From contig NZ_FNII01000007.1 in NCBI RefSeq assembly GCF_900103865.1, forward strand, positions 1-64,000: 64,000 nt of DNA. Direction: 5' to 3'. This DNA comes from Vreelandella arcis. Lineage in GTDB: Bacteria > Pseudomonadota > Gammaproteobacteria > Pseudomonadales > Halomonadaceae. This document shows positions 13,198-21,304 of the stretch, in pieces. The position numbers and the translations under genes are program-made. The stretch's first letter is position 1, and each line of letters begins with the position of its first letter. Under the pieces are notes generated by a model. It worked only from the letters and a program-made list of their open reading frames with translations. It searched no databases and had not been told where the DNA came from.

Positions 13198-14448
13198 ATG
13201 GCATTATACGTACAGAAGTTCGGCGGTACCTCGGTGGGCTCTGTCGACCGTATCAAGGCCGTGGCGGAAAAGGTCAAAGGTTTCCGTGACCAAGGTCACC
13301 AAGTGGTGGTGGTGGTCTCTGCGATGAGCGGCGAAACCAACCGCCTGACGGAAATGGCGAACGCGCTAAACGAGGATCCGGCGCCACGCGAAATGGACAT
13401 GCTGCTGTCGACCGGCGAGCAGGTAACGATTTCGCTGTTGGCGATGGCGCTGCAGCAGGCCGGCGTGGCCGCGACGTCACATACCGGTGCACAGGTAGGT
13501 ATTCACACCGATAGCGCCTACACCAAGGCGCGTATTCAGCGCATTGAAACTGAAGACCTGAAAGCCGATTTGGACGCAGGCCAAGTGGTGGTGGTCGCGG
13601 GCTTCCAGGGCGTTGACGAGGACGGCAACATTACCACGCTCGGTCGTGGTGGCTCGGATACTACCGGCGTGGCGCTGGCGGCGGCGCTAGGCGCTGATGA
13701 GTGCCAGATTTACACCGATGTTGACGGCGTTTATACCACCGACCCCCGTGTTTGCTCCAAGGCGCAGCGCCTGTCAAACATTACCGTCGAAGAAATGCTT
13801 GAGCTTTCAAGCCTGGGCTCAAAAATACTGCAAATTCGTGCGGTCGAGTTTGCCGGTAAATACAACGTTCCCCTGCGGGTGCTGTCTAGCTTTGAAGACG
13901 GCCCCGGTACCCTAATTGTTGCAGAAGCAGATAAAGACGAGGACTCCATGGAAGAACCGCTGATTTCCGGTATCGCCTTCACTAAAAACGAAGCCAAATT
14001 GACCCTGCTTAATACCCCTGACGTGCCAGGCGTCGCCTCGCGTATTCTCGGTCCGATCGCTGATGCCAATATCGAAGTCGATATGATCGTGCAGAACGTG
14101 GCACCCGCAGGGGATTACACCGACTTCACCTTTACCGTGGCCAAAGGTGACTATAAGGCCACCAAAAAACTGCTCGAAGAAACGGTGATTCCCGGTCTGG
14201 GCGGCGGTGAGCTGCGCGGTGATGATAACATCGCGAAAGTATCGCTGGTGGGGGTCGGTATGCGTTCCCACGCTGGTGTCGCTTCTAAGATGTTCCGCGT
14301 ACTGGCCGATGAGAATGTTAATATCCGTATGGTTTCCACCTCAGAAATTAAAATTTCGGTGGTGATTGATGAAAAACATATGGAACTGGCCGTCAATGCC
14401 TTACATAAAGCATTCGGTTTGGATAAATCAGATATCGAATCTGAATAA
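13198..14448 (+). CDS. lysC: Aspartate kinase
   Basis: Phosphorylates aspartate, the first step towards lysine, threonine, methionine and, in Halomonas, ectoine. 416 residues: an amino-acid kinase domain beginning ALYVQKFGGTSVGS, with TLGRGGSDTTGVALA and YTDVDGVYTTDPR, then two ACT domains binding feedback inhibitors. The start follows AGGA. An internal ATG at 13948 (residue 251) is preceded by GAGGA and begins at the kinase/ACT junction, where several bacteria start a separate beta subunit. It sits between alaS and csrA, as in Pseudomonas. Confidence 0.96.
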   Translation: MALYVQKFGGTSVGSVDRIKAVAEKVKGFRDQGHQVVVVVSAMSGETNRLTEMANALNEDPAPREMDMLLSTGEQVTISLLAMALQQAGVAATSHTGAQVGIHTDSAYTKARIQRIETEDLKADLDAGQVVVVAGFQGVDEDGNITTLGRGGSDTTGVALAAALGADECQIYTDVDGVYTTDPRVCSKAQRLSNITVEEMLELSSLGSKILQIRAVEFAGKYNVPLRVLSSFEDGPGTLIVAEADKDEDSMEEPLISGIAFTKNEAKLTLLNTPDVPGVASRILGPIADANIEVDMIVQNVAPAGDYTDFTFTVAKGDYKATKKLLEETVIPGLGGGELRGDDNIAKVSLVGVGMRSHAGVASKMFRVLADENVNIRMVSTSEIKISVVIDEKHMELAVNALHKAFGLDKSDIESE

Positions 14449-14561
14449 CATCCGTGCCTTAAATCTTCTACGCTGATAAGAGTACTTGCTGCCTTATGGT
14501 GGTGAGCTTTCATTCAACGGGAAATTAAGGTGTCATGGAACCAGTGTCGTTGGTGGCAAGG

Positions 14562-14590
14562 GGCACCATGCCGCATAATGGCAGGGTGCC
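14562..14590 (+). promoter_or_regulatory. Stem-loop in the csrA leader
   Basis: GGCACC-A-TGCC pairs with GGCA-G-GGTGCC around a 7-base loop, about 50 bases before the csrA start. There is no T-run, so it is probably a leader structure. A GGA in the ribosome site AGGAGA (near 14631) is a possible CsrA site for autoregulation. Confidence 0.4.
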
Positions 14591-14642
14591 GCTTCTGGCG
14601 GACACATCCCGTTGTACAAAACGTCTGAGAAGGAGATCAGCC

Positions 14643-14831
14643 ATGCTCATCCTAACTCGCCGAGTCGGCGAAACGCTGATGATCGGTGATGAAATCACCG
14701 TCACAGTGCTAGGAGTGAAAGGTAACCAAGTACGTATTGGCGTCAATGCGCCAAAAGACGTGGCGGTTCACCGTGAAGAGATTTATCAGCGTATTCAGCG
14801 TGAGCGAAGCGGTGAAAGCGAAACGGAGTGA
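14643..14831 (+). CDS. csrA: Carbon storage regulator CsrA (RsmA)
   Basis: Dimeric RNA-binding protein that binds GGA motifs in mRNA leaders and blocks or stabilises translation. 62 residues, normal length. The start at 14643 gives [15 protein letters not shown] and follows an AAGGAGA ribosome site; a longer in-frame reading upstream is not real. The RNA-contact residues Leu4 and Arg44 are present. Its antagonist RNA (RsmZ type) is encoded about 10 kb upstream in the same window. tRNA-Ser and tRNA-Arg follow, as in Pseudomonas and E. coli. Confidence 0.98.
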   Translation: MLILTRRVGETLMIGDEITVTVLGVKGNQVRIGVNAPKDVAVHREEIYQRIQRERSGESETE

Positions 14832-14834
14832 TCC

Positions 14835-14933
14835 ATGGCCGGCTATTCAACGAAGCCGTCACATGCCCGTAAGGTAAGAGCGGTGCGAAAAAAATCCGAA
14901 CAGGGCCTAGACAACTTACCCCCAAATCGGTAA
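14835..14933 (+). CDS. Possible 32-residue basic peptide directly after csrA
   Basis: An ATG three bases after the csrA stop opens a 32-codon frame rich in Lys/Arg (contains KPSHARKVRAVRKKS) ending in TAA at 14931-14933. A GGAG within the end of csrA could serve as its ribosome site. Its last codons overlap the predicted tRNA promoter. No family is recognised and it may be a chance frame. Confidence 0.3.
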   Translation: MAGYSTKPSHARKVRAVRKKSEQGLDNLPPNR

Positions 14934-14936
14934 TAT
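14908..14936 (+). promoter_or_regulatory. Promoter of the tRNA-Ser/tRNA-Arg operon
   Basis: TAGACA (14908-14913), 17-bp spacer, TAATAT (14931-14936), then a GC-rich stretch (GCGCCG) right after the -10, like the discriminator of stable-RNA promoters. The tRNA-Ser 5' end lies 18 bases further. Confidence 0.7.
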
Positions 14937-14953
14937 TCGCGCCGTGCCGTTAA

Positions 14954-15046
14954 GGAGAGGTGGCCGAGTGGCTGAAGGCGCTCCCCTGCTAAGGGAGTAT
15001 AGGGTTTGTAGCCCTATCGAGGGTTCGAATCCCTCTCTCTCCGCCA
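14954..15046 (+). tRNA. tRNA-Ser(GCU)
   Basis: 93 nucleotides including an encoded CCA. The acceptor stem GGAGAGG pairs with TCTCTCC (last pair G-T), a long variable arm of the serine class is present, and the T arm contains GGTTCGAATCC. The anticodon loop CTGCTAA reads AGC/AGU codons. Confidence 0.95.
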
Positions 15047-15063
15047 GCCGCACAACAAGGTAT

Positions 15064-15140
15064 GCGCCCGTAGCTCAGCTGGATAGAGTATCTGACTACG
15101 AATCAGAGGGTCGGAGGTTCGAATCCTCCCGGGCGCGCCA
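15064..15140 (+). tRNA. tRNA-Arg(ACG), first copy
   Basis: 77 nucleotides with encoded CCA. The acceptor GCGCCCG pairs with CGGGCGC, and the D arm, anticodon stem CTGA../..TCAG with loop CTACGAA and T arm are all regular. The first anticodon base A is normally deaminated to inosine to read CGU/C/A. Confidence 0.96.
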
Positions 15141-15183
15141 CCTTCCAAGATGTTTACCCAAGTATATGTGGAATAGCATCCAC

Positions 15184-15260
15184 GCGCCCGTAGCTCAGCT
15201 GGATAGAGTATCTGACTACGAATCAGAGGGTCGGAGGTTCGAATCCTCCCGGGCGCGCCA
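15184..15260 (+). tRNA. tRNA-Arg(ACG), second identical copy
   Basis: Base-for-base identical to the copy at 15064-15140 over all 77 positions, 43 bases downstream. Tandem tRNA-Arg(ACG) genes behind csrA and tRNA-Ser are also found in E. coli. Confidence 0.96.
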
Positions 15261-15269
15261 GATTCCAAA

Positions 15270-15296
15270 CCCGTCCTTTTATAAGGGCGGGTTTTC
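15270..15296 (+). terminator. tRNA operon terminator
   Basis: Stem CCCGTCCTT (15270-15278) / AAGGGCGGG (15283-15291) with one T-G pair and a TTAT loop, followed by TTTT. Confidence 0.8.
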
Positions 15297-15346
15297 TGTT
15301 TCTAGCCAGGCTCAAGTGACTCGCGCTTGGGTCTTGATCGTGTATT

Positions 15347-15378
15347 GCGCCCTACTTAACCGTAGGGCGCTTTTTTTT
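15347..15378 (+). terminator. Second, stronger terminator between tRNAs and dusC
   Basis: Perfect 9-bp stem GCGCCCTAC (15347-15355) / GTAGGGCGC (15362-15370) followed by eight T. The T-run is only on the plus strand, so it acts on transcripts from the tRNA side and prevents antisense read-through into dusC, whose stop codon overlaps the T-run. Confidence 0.8.
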
Positions 15379-16375
15379 ATGCGGGTTCGGCAACTGGGGT
15401 GGTCACTATCAGGTTGTCGAGCAGGGTGTCCAGGTCGGTAATCCGCTTAATGCGCTGAAAGTGAAGGTTGGCTTCCGCATTGCCCTGACGCATTTGGGCA
15501 AGCCATTGCTTCACTAGTGAGACCACGACCCGATTGGGAAGTTGTTGCCGCTGCCGGTGCGCGTATTGCTTGAGCACGCTGACACGCATTGGCCAGGTGG
15601 TGTCGGGTAAGCGCTCACCGGTGCGTTGCCAATGGCGAATCCGAGGGGCAAGCCAGGGGTCAGCCAGTGCGCTTCGTCCCAGCATGACGTCGCGACAGCC
15701 GGATAACGTGCGGGCTTTCCAATAATCCTCGAGCGTCCAAATATCTCCATTCGCGACAACGGGTAGCGCGACGCGATGGCGAATTTTGGCGATCCATTCC
15801 CAGTGAGCCGGCGGGCGGTAGCCTTCATCCCGCGTGCGTCCATGAACCACCAGGCGGCTAGCCCCTCCCGACTCGGTAGCCTGAGCGCAGGCGATGGCCA
15901 AGCGACGGTCGGAGAACCCCAGGCGTATCTTGGCGGTCACCGGAATCTCACCGTCGAGTGCGTCGGCCACCGCTTTGACCGCTTGATAAACCCGCTCGGG
16001 CTGGCGCAACAGTGATGCACCGCCATCGTGGCGATTGACAAGCTTGGCTGGGCAGCCAAAGTTAAGGTCAATGCTGCGCGCGCCAAGCGAGAGTGCCTGC
16101 TGAGCATTGGCGGCCAATGCCTTGGGGTCAGCGCCTAGCAACTGCAGGTGCACAGGCGTGCCACTGGGGGTGGCAACGTTAGCATGAGCCAGTTCAGGGC
16201 AGTGTTTATAGAACACGCGAGGCGGTAGGCGAGCGTCGACGACGCGGACAAACTCGGTCACCGTCCAATCGAACCCAGGCGTGCTGGTTAGCAGTTCGCG
16301 AGTGACGGCATCAATAACGCCCTCCATGGGGGCTAGTCCGATTTCGCCTTTATGTAGTAAATTAACAACCATCAC
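15377..16375 (-). CDS. dusC: tRNA-dihydrouridine(16) synthase DusC
   Basis: Flavin-dependent enzyme reducing uridine 16 in the tRNA D-loop. 332 residues. The N-terminal TIM-barrel signature LAPMEGVIDAVTRELL is the DusC variant (MEGV), TEFVRVVD follows, and NFGCPAKLVN contains the catalytic Cys108. Flavin and RNA-binding motifs VHGRTRDEGYRPPAHW and ANGDIW are visible. It converges on the tRNA genes, which are its kind of substrate, although the linkage may be accidental. Confidence 0.92.
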   Translation of the reverse strand: MMVVNLLHKGEIGLAPMEGVIDAVTRELLTSTPGFDWTVTEFVRVVDARLPPRVFYKHCPELAHANVATPSGTPVHLQLLGADPKALAANAQQALSLGARSIDLNFGCPAKLVNRHDGGASLLRQPERVYQAVKAVADALDGEIPVTAKIRLGFSDRRLAIACAQATESGGASRLVVHGRTRDEGYRPPAHWEWIAKIRHRVALPVVANGDIWTLEDYWKARTLSGCRDVMLGRSALADPWLAPRIRHWQRTGERLPDTTWPMRVSVLKQYAHRQRQQLPNRVVVSLVKQWLAQMRQGNAEANLHFQRIKRITDLDTLLDNLIVTTPVAEPA

Positions 16376-16500
16376 TTACACCATCGCGCCATTGCAATAT
16401 TCAGGGGGTGTGGCAGGTTAGTGTATTCTCAGAACTGCGCCAAGCACCAATCAGCTGTCGCGTTGATGGTCTTTTCGGTTTTACGTAAGGAGAGCGGCCT

Positions 16501-16758
16501 ATGCAAGATCCAGAACTATTACAAGAAGGCCTCGGATTGATGGCGTTGGGTATGGGGTTTGTGTTTGTTTTTCTTGCGATTTTGGTGTTTGCGCTGACGT
16601 TTATGTCGAGCGTTATCCGGCGTTTTCAGCCAGCGCCTGCTCCGGCGAAACCCGCCACAAAGGCGAGCTCAGCGGCCGCAGCGACGGCCCAAGATGATGA
16701 AAAAATGGCCGTGATTAGTGCTGCAGTGCATCGTTTCCGCACCAAAAAACGTCGTTAA
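16501..16758 (+). CDS. oadG: Oxaloacetate decarboxylase gamma chain
   Basis: Small membrane anchor of the sodium-pumping oxaloacetate decarboxylase; it helps assemble the alpha and beta chains. 85 residues with one N-terminal membrane segment (about 13-40: GLMALGMGFVFVFLAILVFA) and an Ala/Pro-rich linker ending in basic residues. The start follows AAGGAGA. It is the first gene of oadGAB. Confidence 0.9.
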   Translation: MQDPELLQEGLGLMALGMGFVFVFLAILVFALTFMSSVIRRFQPAPAPAKPATKASSAAAATAQDDEKMAVISAAVHRFRTKKRR

Positions 16759-16849
16759 CTTTCCTGTTATGCCATGTTGCATCGCGCAAACTGGACATTT
16801 TTTTGTTATTTTTACTACAAACTAACACTTCTGACTGTGAGCTAACGTC

Positions 16850-18658
16850 ATGAATGAGACAAAACGACCCTTGGGGATTACCGATGTCGTCCTGCGTGAT
16901 GCCCATCAATCGCTGTTTGCTACGCGCCTGCGGTTGGCGGACATGCTGCCGATTGCCGAAAAACTAGATAAAGTCGGCTACTGGTCATTGGAAACCTGGG
17001 GCGGCGCGACCTTTGACGCTTGCATTCGCTACCTGGGCGAAGATCCCTGGGAACGTATCCGTGCTTTGAATGAGGCAATGCCAAACACGCCTCAGGCAAT
17101 GCTGCTGCGTGGTCAAAACCTGTTGGGCTACCGTCATTATGCCGATGACGTAGTAGATAAGTTCGTTGAACGGGCGAAAACCAACGGCGTCGATGTGTTT
17201 CGCGTGTTTGACGCGATGAATGATCCACGCAACTTAGAGCGGGCGATTAAAGCCGTGCGCCACGTGGGTGGTCATGCACAGGGCACGATTTCCTACACGG
17301 TAAGTCCGGTACATACCCTGGATAGCTGGGTCGACCTTGCGAAAACGATTGCCGCAATGGGCGCCGATTCGCTGGCTATCAAGGATATGGCGGGTCTACT
17401 CACGCCTTACACTGCGTTTGAACTGGTATCGCGCCTCAAGAAAGAGCTGTCGATTCCCGTCCATCTGCATTGCCACGCCACCACCGGTCTGTCCACATCG
17501 ACGATTCTCAAAGCTGTCGAAGCCGGTATCGATAACGTGGATACGGCCATCTCCTCGATGTCGATGACGTACGGCCACAGTCCCACCGAGTCGGTTGTGG
17601 CCATGCTTAAGGACACCGACCGCGATACCGGGCTGGATCTTGAGCTGCTGGAAGACATTGCTAGCTACTTCCGCGATGTCCGCAAGAAATACGCTGCGTT
17701 TGAAGGCTCGCTGCGGGGCATCGACTCACGGATTCTGATCGCCCAAGTCCCCGGCGGCATGCTGACCAACATGGAAGGCCAGCTCAAAGAGCAGGGCGCG
17801 GGCGATAAGTTGGACGACGTATTGCTCGAAATCCCCCGCGTGCGCGAGGATCTTGGCTTTATCCCGCTGGTCACGCCCACCTCGCAGATTGTCGGCACCC
17901 AAGCGGTCATGAACGTCATGATGGGTGAGCGCTACAAGTCGATTTCCAAAGAAGTTCAGGCGCTGCTCAAAGGTGAGTATGGCGCCGCCCCTGCGCCGTT
18001 TAATGGCGAGCTGCAAAAACGCGTGCTCGAAGGCGGTGAGCCGATAACCTGCCGTCCAGCGGATAACCTTTCGCCTGAAATGGATAAGCTGGCTGGCGAG
18101 TTAAAAGACAAAGCCAAGGAGGAAGGCACTCGCTTGGCTGAGGGTGAGCATGAGATTGACGATGTACTGACTTATGCGCTGTTCCCGCAGATCGGGCTTA
18201 AGTTCCTCAATAACCGCGATAACCCCGATGCGTTTGAAGCCGAGCCTCAAGCCGCCGAGGCAGAGAGTGCGAACGTACCGGCACAAACGGAAAGCAAAGC
18301 GCCCGTCGCGTCCAGCGGCCCGGAAACCTATACCGTTAAGCTCAATGGCAAAGCCTTTGTGGTAGAAGTCGCCGAAGGCGGCGAGATTGGCGACGTAAAA
18401 GCGGCGCCTGCGGATGCCACCTCGCAACAAGCTGCCCCCGCACCCAGCGGTGAGGCGATTACCGCCCCGTTGGCCGGCAACATCTTCAAGATCAATGTGC
18501 GCCCAGGGGATCAAGTGGCCGACGGCGATGTGGTGATTATTCTTGAGGCAATGAAAATGGAAACCGAAGTGCGTGCCAGCAGCGCCGGAACCGTTTCCGC
18601 TGTGAGCGTCAGTGAGGGCGACAGCGTTGCCGTCGGCGATACGCTGATCGAACTCTAA
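16850..18658 (+). CDS. oadA: Oxaloacetate decarboxylase alpha chain (biotin-carrying)
   Basis: Carboxyltransferase subunit: moves the carboxyl group of oxaloacetate to biotin on its own C-terminus. 602 residues. The N-terminal HMGL-like barrel begins with [17 protein letters not shown], including the metal-binding aspartate, and HLHCHATTG lies further on. A PYC/OADA conserved domain is followed by an Ala/Pro-rich linker, then a biotinyl domain with EAMKMETEV, where Lys569 should carry biotin. Downstream oadB follows after 10 bases. Confidence 0.96.
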   Translation: MNETKRPLGITDVVLRDAHQSLFATRLRLADMLPIAEKLDKVGYWSLETWGGATFDACIRYLGEDPWERIRALNEAMPNTPQAMLLRGQNLLGYRHYADDVVDKFVERAKTNGVDVFRVFDAMNDPRNLERAIKAVRHVGGHAQGTISYTVSPVHTLDSWVDLAKTIAAMGADSLAIKDMAGLLTPYTAFELVSRLKKELSIPVHLHCHATTGLSTSTILKAVEAGIDNVDTAISSMSMTYGHSPTESVVAMLKDTDRDTGLDLELLEDIASYFRDVRKKYAAFEGSLRGIDSRILIAQVPGGMLTNMEGQLKEQGAGDKLDDVLLEIPRVREDLGFIPLVTPTSQIVGTQAVMNVMMGERYKSISKEVQALLKGEYGAAPAPFNGELQKRVLEGGEPITCRPADNLSPEMDKLAGELKDKAKEEGTRLAEGEHEIDDVLTYALFPQIGLKFLNNRDNPDAFEAEPQAAEAESANVPAQTESKAPVASSGPETYTVKLNGKAFVVEVAEGGEIGDVKAAPADATSQQAAPAPSGEAITAPLAGNIFKINVRPGDQVADGDVVIILEAMKMETEVRASSAGTVSAVSVSEGDSVAVGDTLIEL

Positions 18659-18668
18659 GGATCACCGC

Positions 18669-19991
18669 ATGGATAAATTAGTTACCTTATGGGAAGGCTC
18701 TGGGCTTTATAACCTGGAGCTAGGCCAAGTTGTGATGGTGGCGGTAGGGCTATTGCTGCTGTATCTCGCTATCTATAAGAAATTTGAGCCGCTGCTGCTG
18801 GTGCCGATAGGTTTTGGCGGTATTTTAGCCAACATTCCCGAAGCGGGACTGGCGCTGTCTGCCCTGGATCAAGCCATCGAAGTGGGGCGGCCCGCTGTCT
18901 TGGAACAACTGGCTTCGGCGCTGGGTGGCAGTCTGGATAGCCAGGCGAGCGTCGACAGCTGGCGCACGTCACTGCAGCAGATGATGGCCAATGGGGCCAC
19001 GGCCGAGCAGATTGCCAGCGCGAAAGCTGTCGCCAACGGTTCCGGCTATGGTGACGGCCTGCTGTACATGTTCTACACCGTGGCCATTACCTCCGGCATT
19101 GCCCCGCTGATTATCTTCATGGGCGTCGGCGCGATGACCGACTTCGGTCCGCTGCTGGCCAACCCGCGCACGCTGTTCCTGGGCGCCGCCGCGCAGTTCG
19201 GTATCTTCGCCACGCTGTTTGGCGCCGTGCTGCTGTCGTCGATGGGCTGGATGGATTTCTCGCTCAACCAGGCCGCCGCCATCGGTATTATTGGCGGGGC
19301 AGATGGCCCGACCTCTATCTACGTCGCGAGCATGCTGGCGCCTGAACTGCTGGGTGCAATTGCCGTGGCCGCTTACGCCTACATGGCGCTGGTTCCGCTG
19401 ATTCAACCGCCGATAATGCGCTTATTGACTACCCAGAAAGAGCGCGAAATCACCATGACCCAGCTGCGGCCGGTATCGAAGCTCGAGAAAATCGTGTTTC
19501 CTGTGCTGCTGCTGATTTTAGTGGCGCTGTTTCTGCCCGATGCGTCGCCGCTTTTGGGGATGTTCTGCTTTGGTAACCTGATGCGCGAATGCGGTGTAGT
19601 CGAGCGGCTGAGCGATACGTCACAAAATGCCTTGATCAATATCGTGACGATTGTGCTCGGGCTTGCCGTGGGCTCCAAGCTGATGGCGGATAGCTTTCTG
19701 GCGATTGAGACCCTCGGCATTATGACGCTGGGGATCGTGGCCTTCGGGATTGGAACCACGGCTGGCGTGTTGATGGCCAAGCTGATGAACGTCGTGAGCA
19801 AAATGCCGATCAACCCACTGATTGGCGCGGCAGGGGTATCAGCGGTGCCAATGGCGTCAAGGGTGGCCAACAAGGTTGGCCTTGAGTCGAATCCGCATAA
19901 CTTCCTGCTGATGCACGCCATGGGGCCCAATGTGGCCGGCGTGATTGGTTCAGCGGTAGCTGCCGGGGTCATGATCAAGTACTTAGGCTGA
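18669..19991 (+). CDS. oadB: Oxaloacetate decarboxylase beta chain, Na+ pump
   Basis: Integral membrane subunit that decarboxylates carboxybiotin and exports sodium ions. 440 residues with many membrane helices. The conserved [13 protein letters not shown] holds the aspartate needed for Na+ transport, and the C-terminal region [15 protein letters not shown] is also typical. In a halophile the pump would link oxaloacetate turnover to the sodium gradient. Last gene of oadGAB; a strong terminator follows. Confidence 0.95.
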   Translation: MDKLVTLWEGSGLYNLELGQVVMVAVGLLLLYLAIYKKFEPLLLVPIGFGGILANIPEAGLALSALDQAIEVGRPAVLEQLASALGGSLDSQASVDSWRTSLQQMMANGATAEQIASAKAVANGSGYGDGLLYMFYTVAITSGIAPLIIFMGVGAMTDFGPLLANPRTLFLGAAAQFGIFATLFGAVLLSSMGWMDFSLNQAAAIGIIGGADGPTSIYVASMLAPELLGAIAVAAYAYMALVPLIQPPIMRLLTTQKEREITMTQLRPVSKLEKIVFPVLLLILVALFLPDASPLLGMFCFGNLMRECGVVERLSDTSQNALINIVTIVLGLAVGSKLMADSFLAIETLGIMTLGIVAFGIGTTAGVLMAKLMNVVSKMPINPLIGAAGVSAVPMASRVANKVGLESNPHNFLLMHAMGPNVAGVIGSAVAAGVMIKYLG

Positions 19992-20011
19992 AACGCCTTG
20001 CCTTCCACGAA

Positions 20012-20042
20012 AACGGCCGCACTCAGGTGCGGCCGTTTTTTT
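20012..20042. terminator. Bidirectional terminator between oadB and yigZ
   Basis: Perfect 11-bp stem AACGGCCGCAC / GTGCGGCCGTT with a TCAG loop; a T-run follows on the plus strand and a shorter one on the minus strand. It serves the convergent oadB and yigZ. Confidence 0.85.
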
Positions 20043-20664
20043 AGGCGTTGATCGACTCGGCATTGAGCGGCTGCTTCAGCCGGCTTTCCAATGGCGTCAG
20101 ATCCAGCGGGCAATCACTCGGCCAGCCTATCGTGAGGGCAACCCCATTCCCGTCATACTCGGCGTTAATTACCGGGATAGCCTGTTCGTCGCACCACCCT
20201 CGGGCAACGGCTTCGTCGGCGAAGGCGAAACGCACCAGGTAGTGATCTCGCTCGATCACCTCTTGCGTAGCGAGCGTGGCCAGGGCGTTGTTTACCGCTT
20301 GTGCATAAGCACGTGCCAGACCACCGGTGCCGAGTTTGGTCCCGCCGAAGTAGCGAATGACCACGCAACCAATTTCGCCTAGCTGGCTGCCCTGGAGCGT
20401 GTGGTACATAGGTCGACCGGCGGTGCCGCCGGGTTCGCCGTCATCGGAAAAACCAATCAGTTGCTGCTCGCCTGGGGCGGCGGCAATATAGGCGAGGCAG
20501 TGGTGGCTCGCATGGGGATGCGTCTGTTTCGCCGCCGTTAGCAGGGCATCCACAGCGTCCAGGTTCGGGGTGTGGGCGACCCAGGCAATAAAGCGGCTTT
20601 TTTCGACGTCGATCTCGTCAATGTGCCAGGTGCCCGTAGGCAAATGGGGGACGCGGTAGCGCAT
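20041..20664 (-). CDS. yigZ: IMPACT-family protein YigZ
   Basis: 207 residues. The N-terminal UPF0029/IMPACT domain has the hallmark GFSDDGEPGGTAGRPM and VVIRYFGGTKLGTGGLARAY, and a smaller ferredoxin-like C-terminal domain (DUF1949) follows. Relatives include the eukaryotic GCN2 regulator IMPACT; in bacteria a role at the ribosome or with nucleic acids is suspected but not settled. It begins 15 bases after the LexA/UmuD-like gene on the same strand, so it may be co-transcribed and SOS-induced. Confidence 0.92.
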   Translation of the reverse strand: MRYRVPHLPTGTWHIDEIDVEKSRFIAWVAHTPNLDAVDALLTAAKQTHPHASHHCLAYIAAAPGEQQLIGFSDDGEPGGTAGRPMYHTLQGSQLGEIGCVVIRYFGGTKLGTGGLARAYAQAVNNALATLATQEVIERDHYLVRFAFADEAVARGWCDEQAIPVINAEYDGNGVALTIGWPSDCPLDLTPLESRLKQPLNAESINA

Positions 20665-20679
20665 GAAGGTTCCGGCGAT

Positions 20680-21054
20680 TTAATGTGTCATGGGATGATG
20701 CTCAATTCCCATGAACATGCCAAGTACCTGGATATCGCGATTATGCAAAAACACCTCGGAATGCTTGGCGTCATCCAGCCATAGGCGGACACCTGCACGG
20801 CTAATCGACAGTTGCTTGAGCGCCAGCGCTTGATGGTTGATTTCCGCGACAATCGTTTCGGCCTGATTATCGTGCTGGTAGCGTCGGATAACGATCACAT
20901 CGCCATCAAAAAGATGGCAGTCGCCCATGTGGTTGCCGCGGATCATTAAGGTATAGGTGTTGCGGCGAATCACCTGTGCGTCGGACGCTGGCGTTGTATA
21001 GGGAAGTGGCGTTGGGCGAATTGTCGGCAATGACGTGTTCATCGACATGTTCAT
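20680..21054 (-). CDS. LexA/UmuD-like (S24 fold) protein lacking the catalytic serine
   Basis: 124 residues from the ATG at 21054, chosen because GGAGAA lies upstream; an ATG at 21129 would put the start inside an SOS box. The C-terminal part matches the LexA/UmuD peptidase fold: TLMIRGNHMGD, FDGDVIVIRR and ALALKQL. The residue equal to the nucleophilic serine (UmuD GDSM) is His42, while the base Lys80 is kept. No Ala-Gly or Cys-Gly cleavage site is seen and there is no DNA-binding N-terminus. No umuC or other polymerase gene is adjacent. Two SOS boxes upstream point to a DNA-damage role, perhaps as a non-cleavable UmuD-like partner. Function is inferred only. Confidence 0.75.
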   Translation of the reverse strand: MNMSMNTSLPTIRPTPLPYTTPASDAQVIRRNTYTLMIRGNHMGDCHLFDGDVIVIRRYQHDNQAETIVAEINHQALALKQLSISRAGVRLWLDDAKHSEVFLHNRDIQVLGMFMGIEHHPMTH

Positions 21055-21127
21055 CGGCTTTCTCCAAATCAGCGCCCTATCCTTAGGCAATTTATCGTTA
21101 AACAAACAGTGCTTGGTGTGGCGTTGC

Positions 21128-21143
21128 ATGTTTTTTCATACAG
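21128..21143 (-). promoter_or_regulatory. Second (imperfect) SOS box
   Basis: Read on the minus strand: CTGTATGAAAAAACAT, one base off the CTG-N10-CAG consensus. It lies just downstream of the predicted transcript start set by TATACT (21153-21158). Confidence 0.65.
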
Positions 21144-21161
21144 TGTTTGGTCAGTATAAAC

Positions 21162-21177
21162 CTGTTTTTGCATACAG
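21162..21177 (-). promoter_or_regulatory. SOS box resembling the umuDC operator
   Basis: Read on the minus strand: CTGTATGCAAAAACAG, a full CTG-N10-CAG box differing at two positions from the E. coli umuDC box. It overlaps the -35/spacer region of a promoter whose -10 is TATACT, so LexA would block it tightly. Confidence 0.85.
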
Positions 21178-21304
21178 TGCCAGATTAAATTGCCCATCCG
21201 ACCGATAGGTTAGTGAGGCGTTGTGCTCTACCCGCGGGCTGACTAGCGAGAGAACGGCTTTCCGTGTAGAGTTCGAGCCAAATTAGACTTATGCGGGGTG
21301 GTGC

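Noticed and set aside
15064..15260. Two identical tRNA-Arg copies as borders of an inserted element
   Set aside because: Only a 43-base spacer lies between them, and tandem tRNA-Arg genes are normal here in gammaproteobacteria.
14944..15441. 165-codon frame across the tRNA genes
   Set aside because: It is a translation of tRNA-Ser and both tRNA-Arg genes; the repeated peptide just mirrors the two identical tRNAs.
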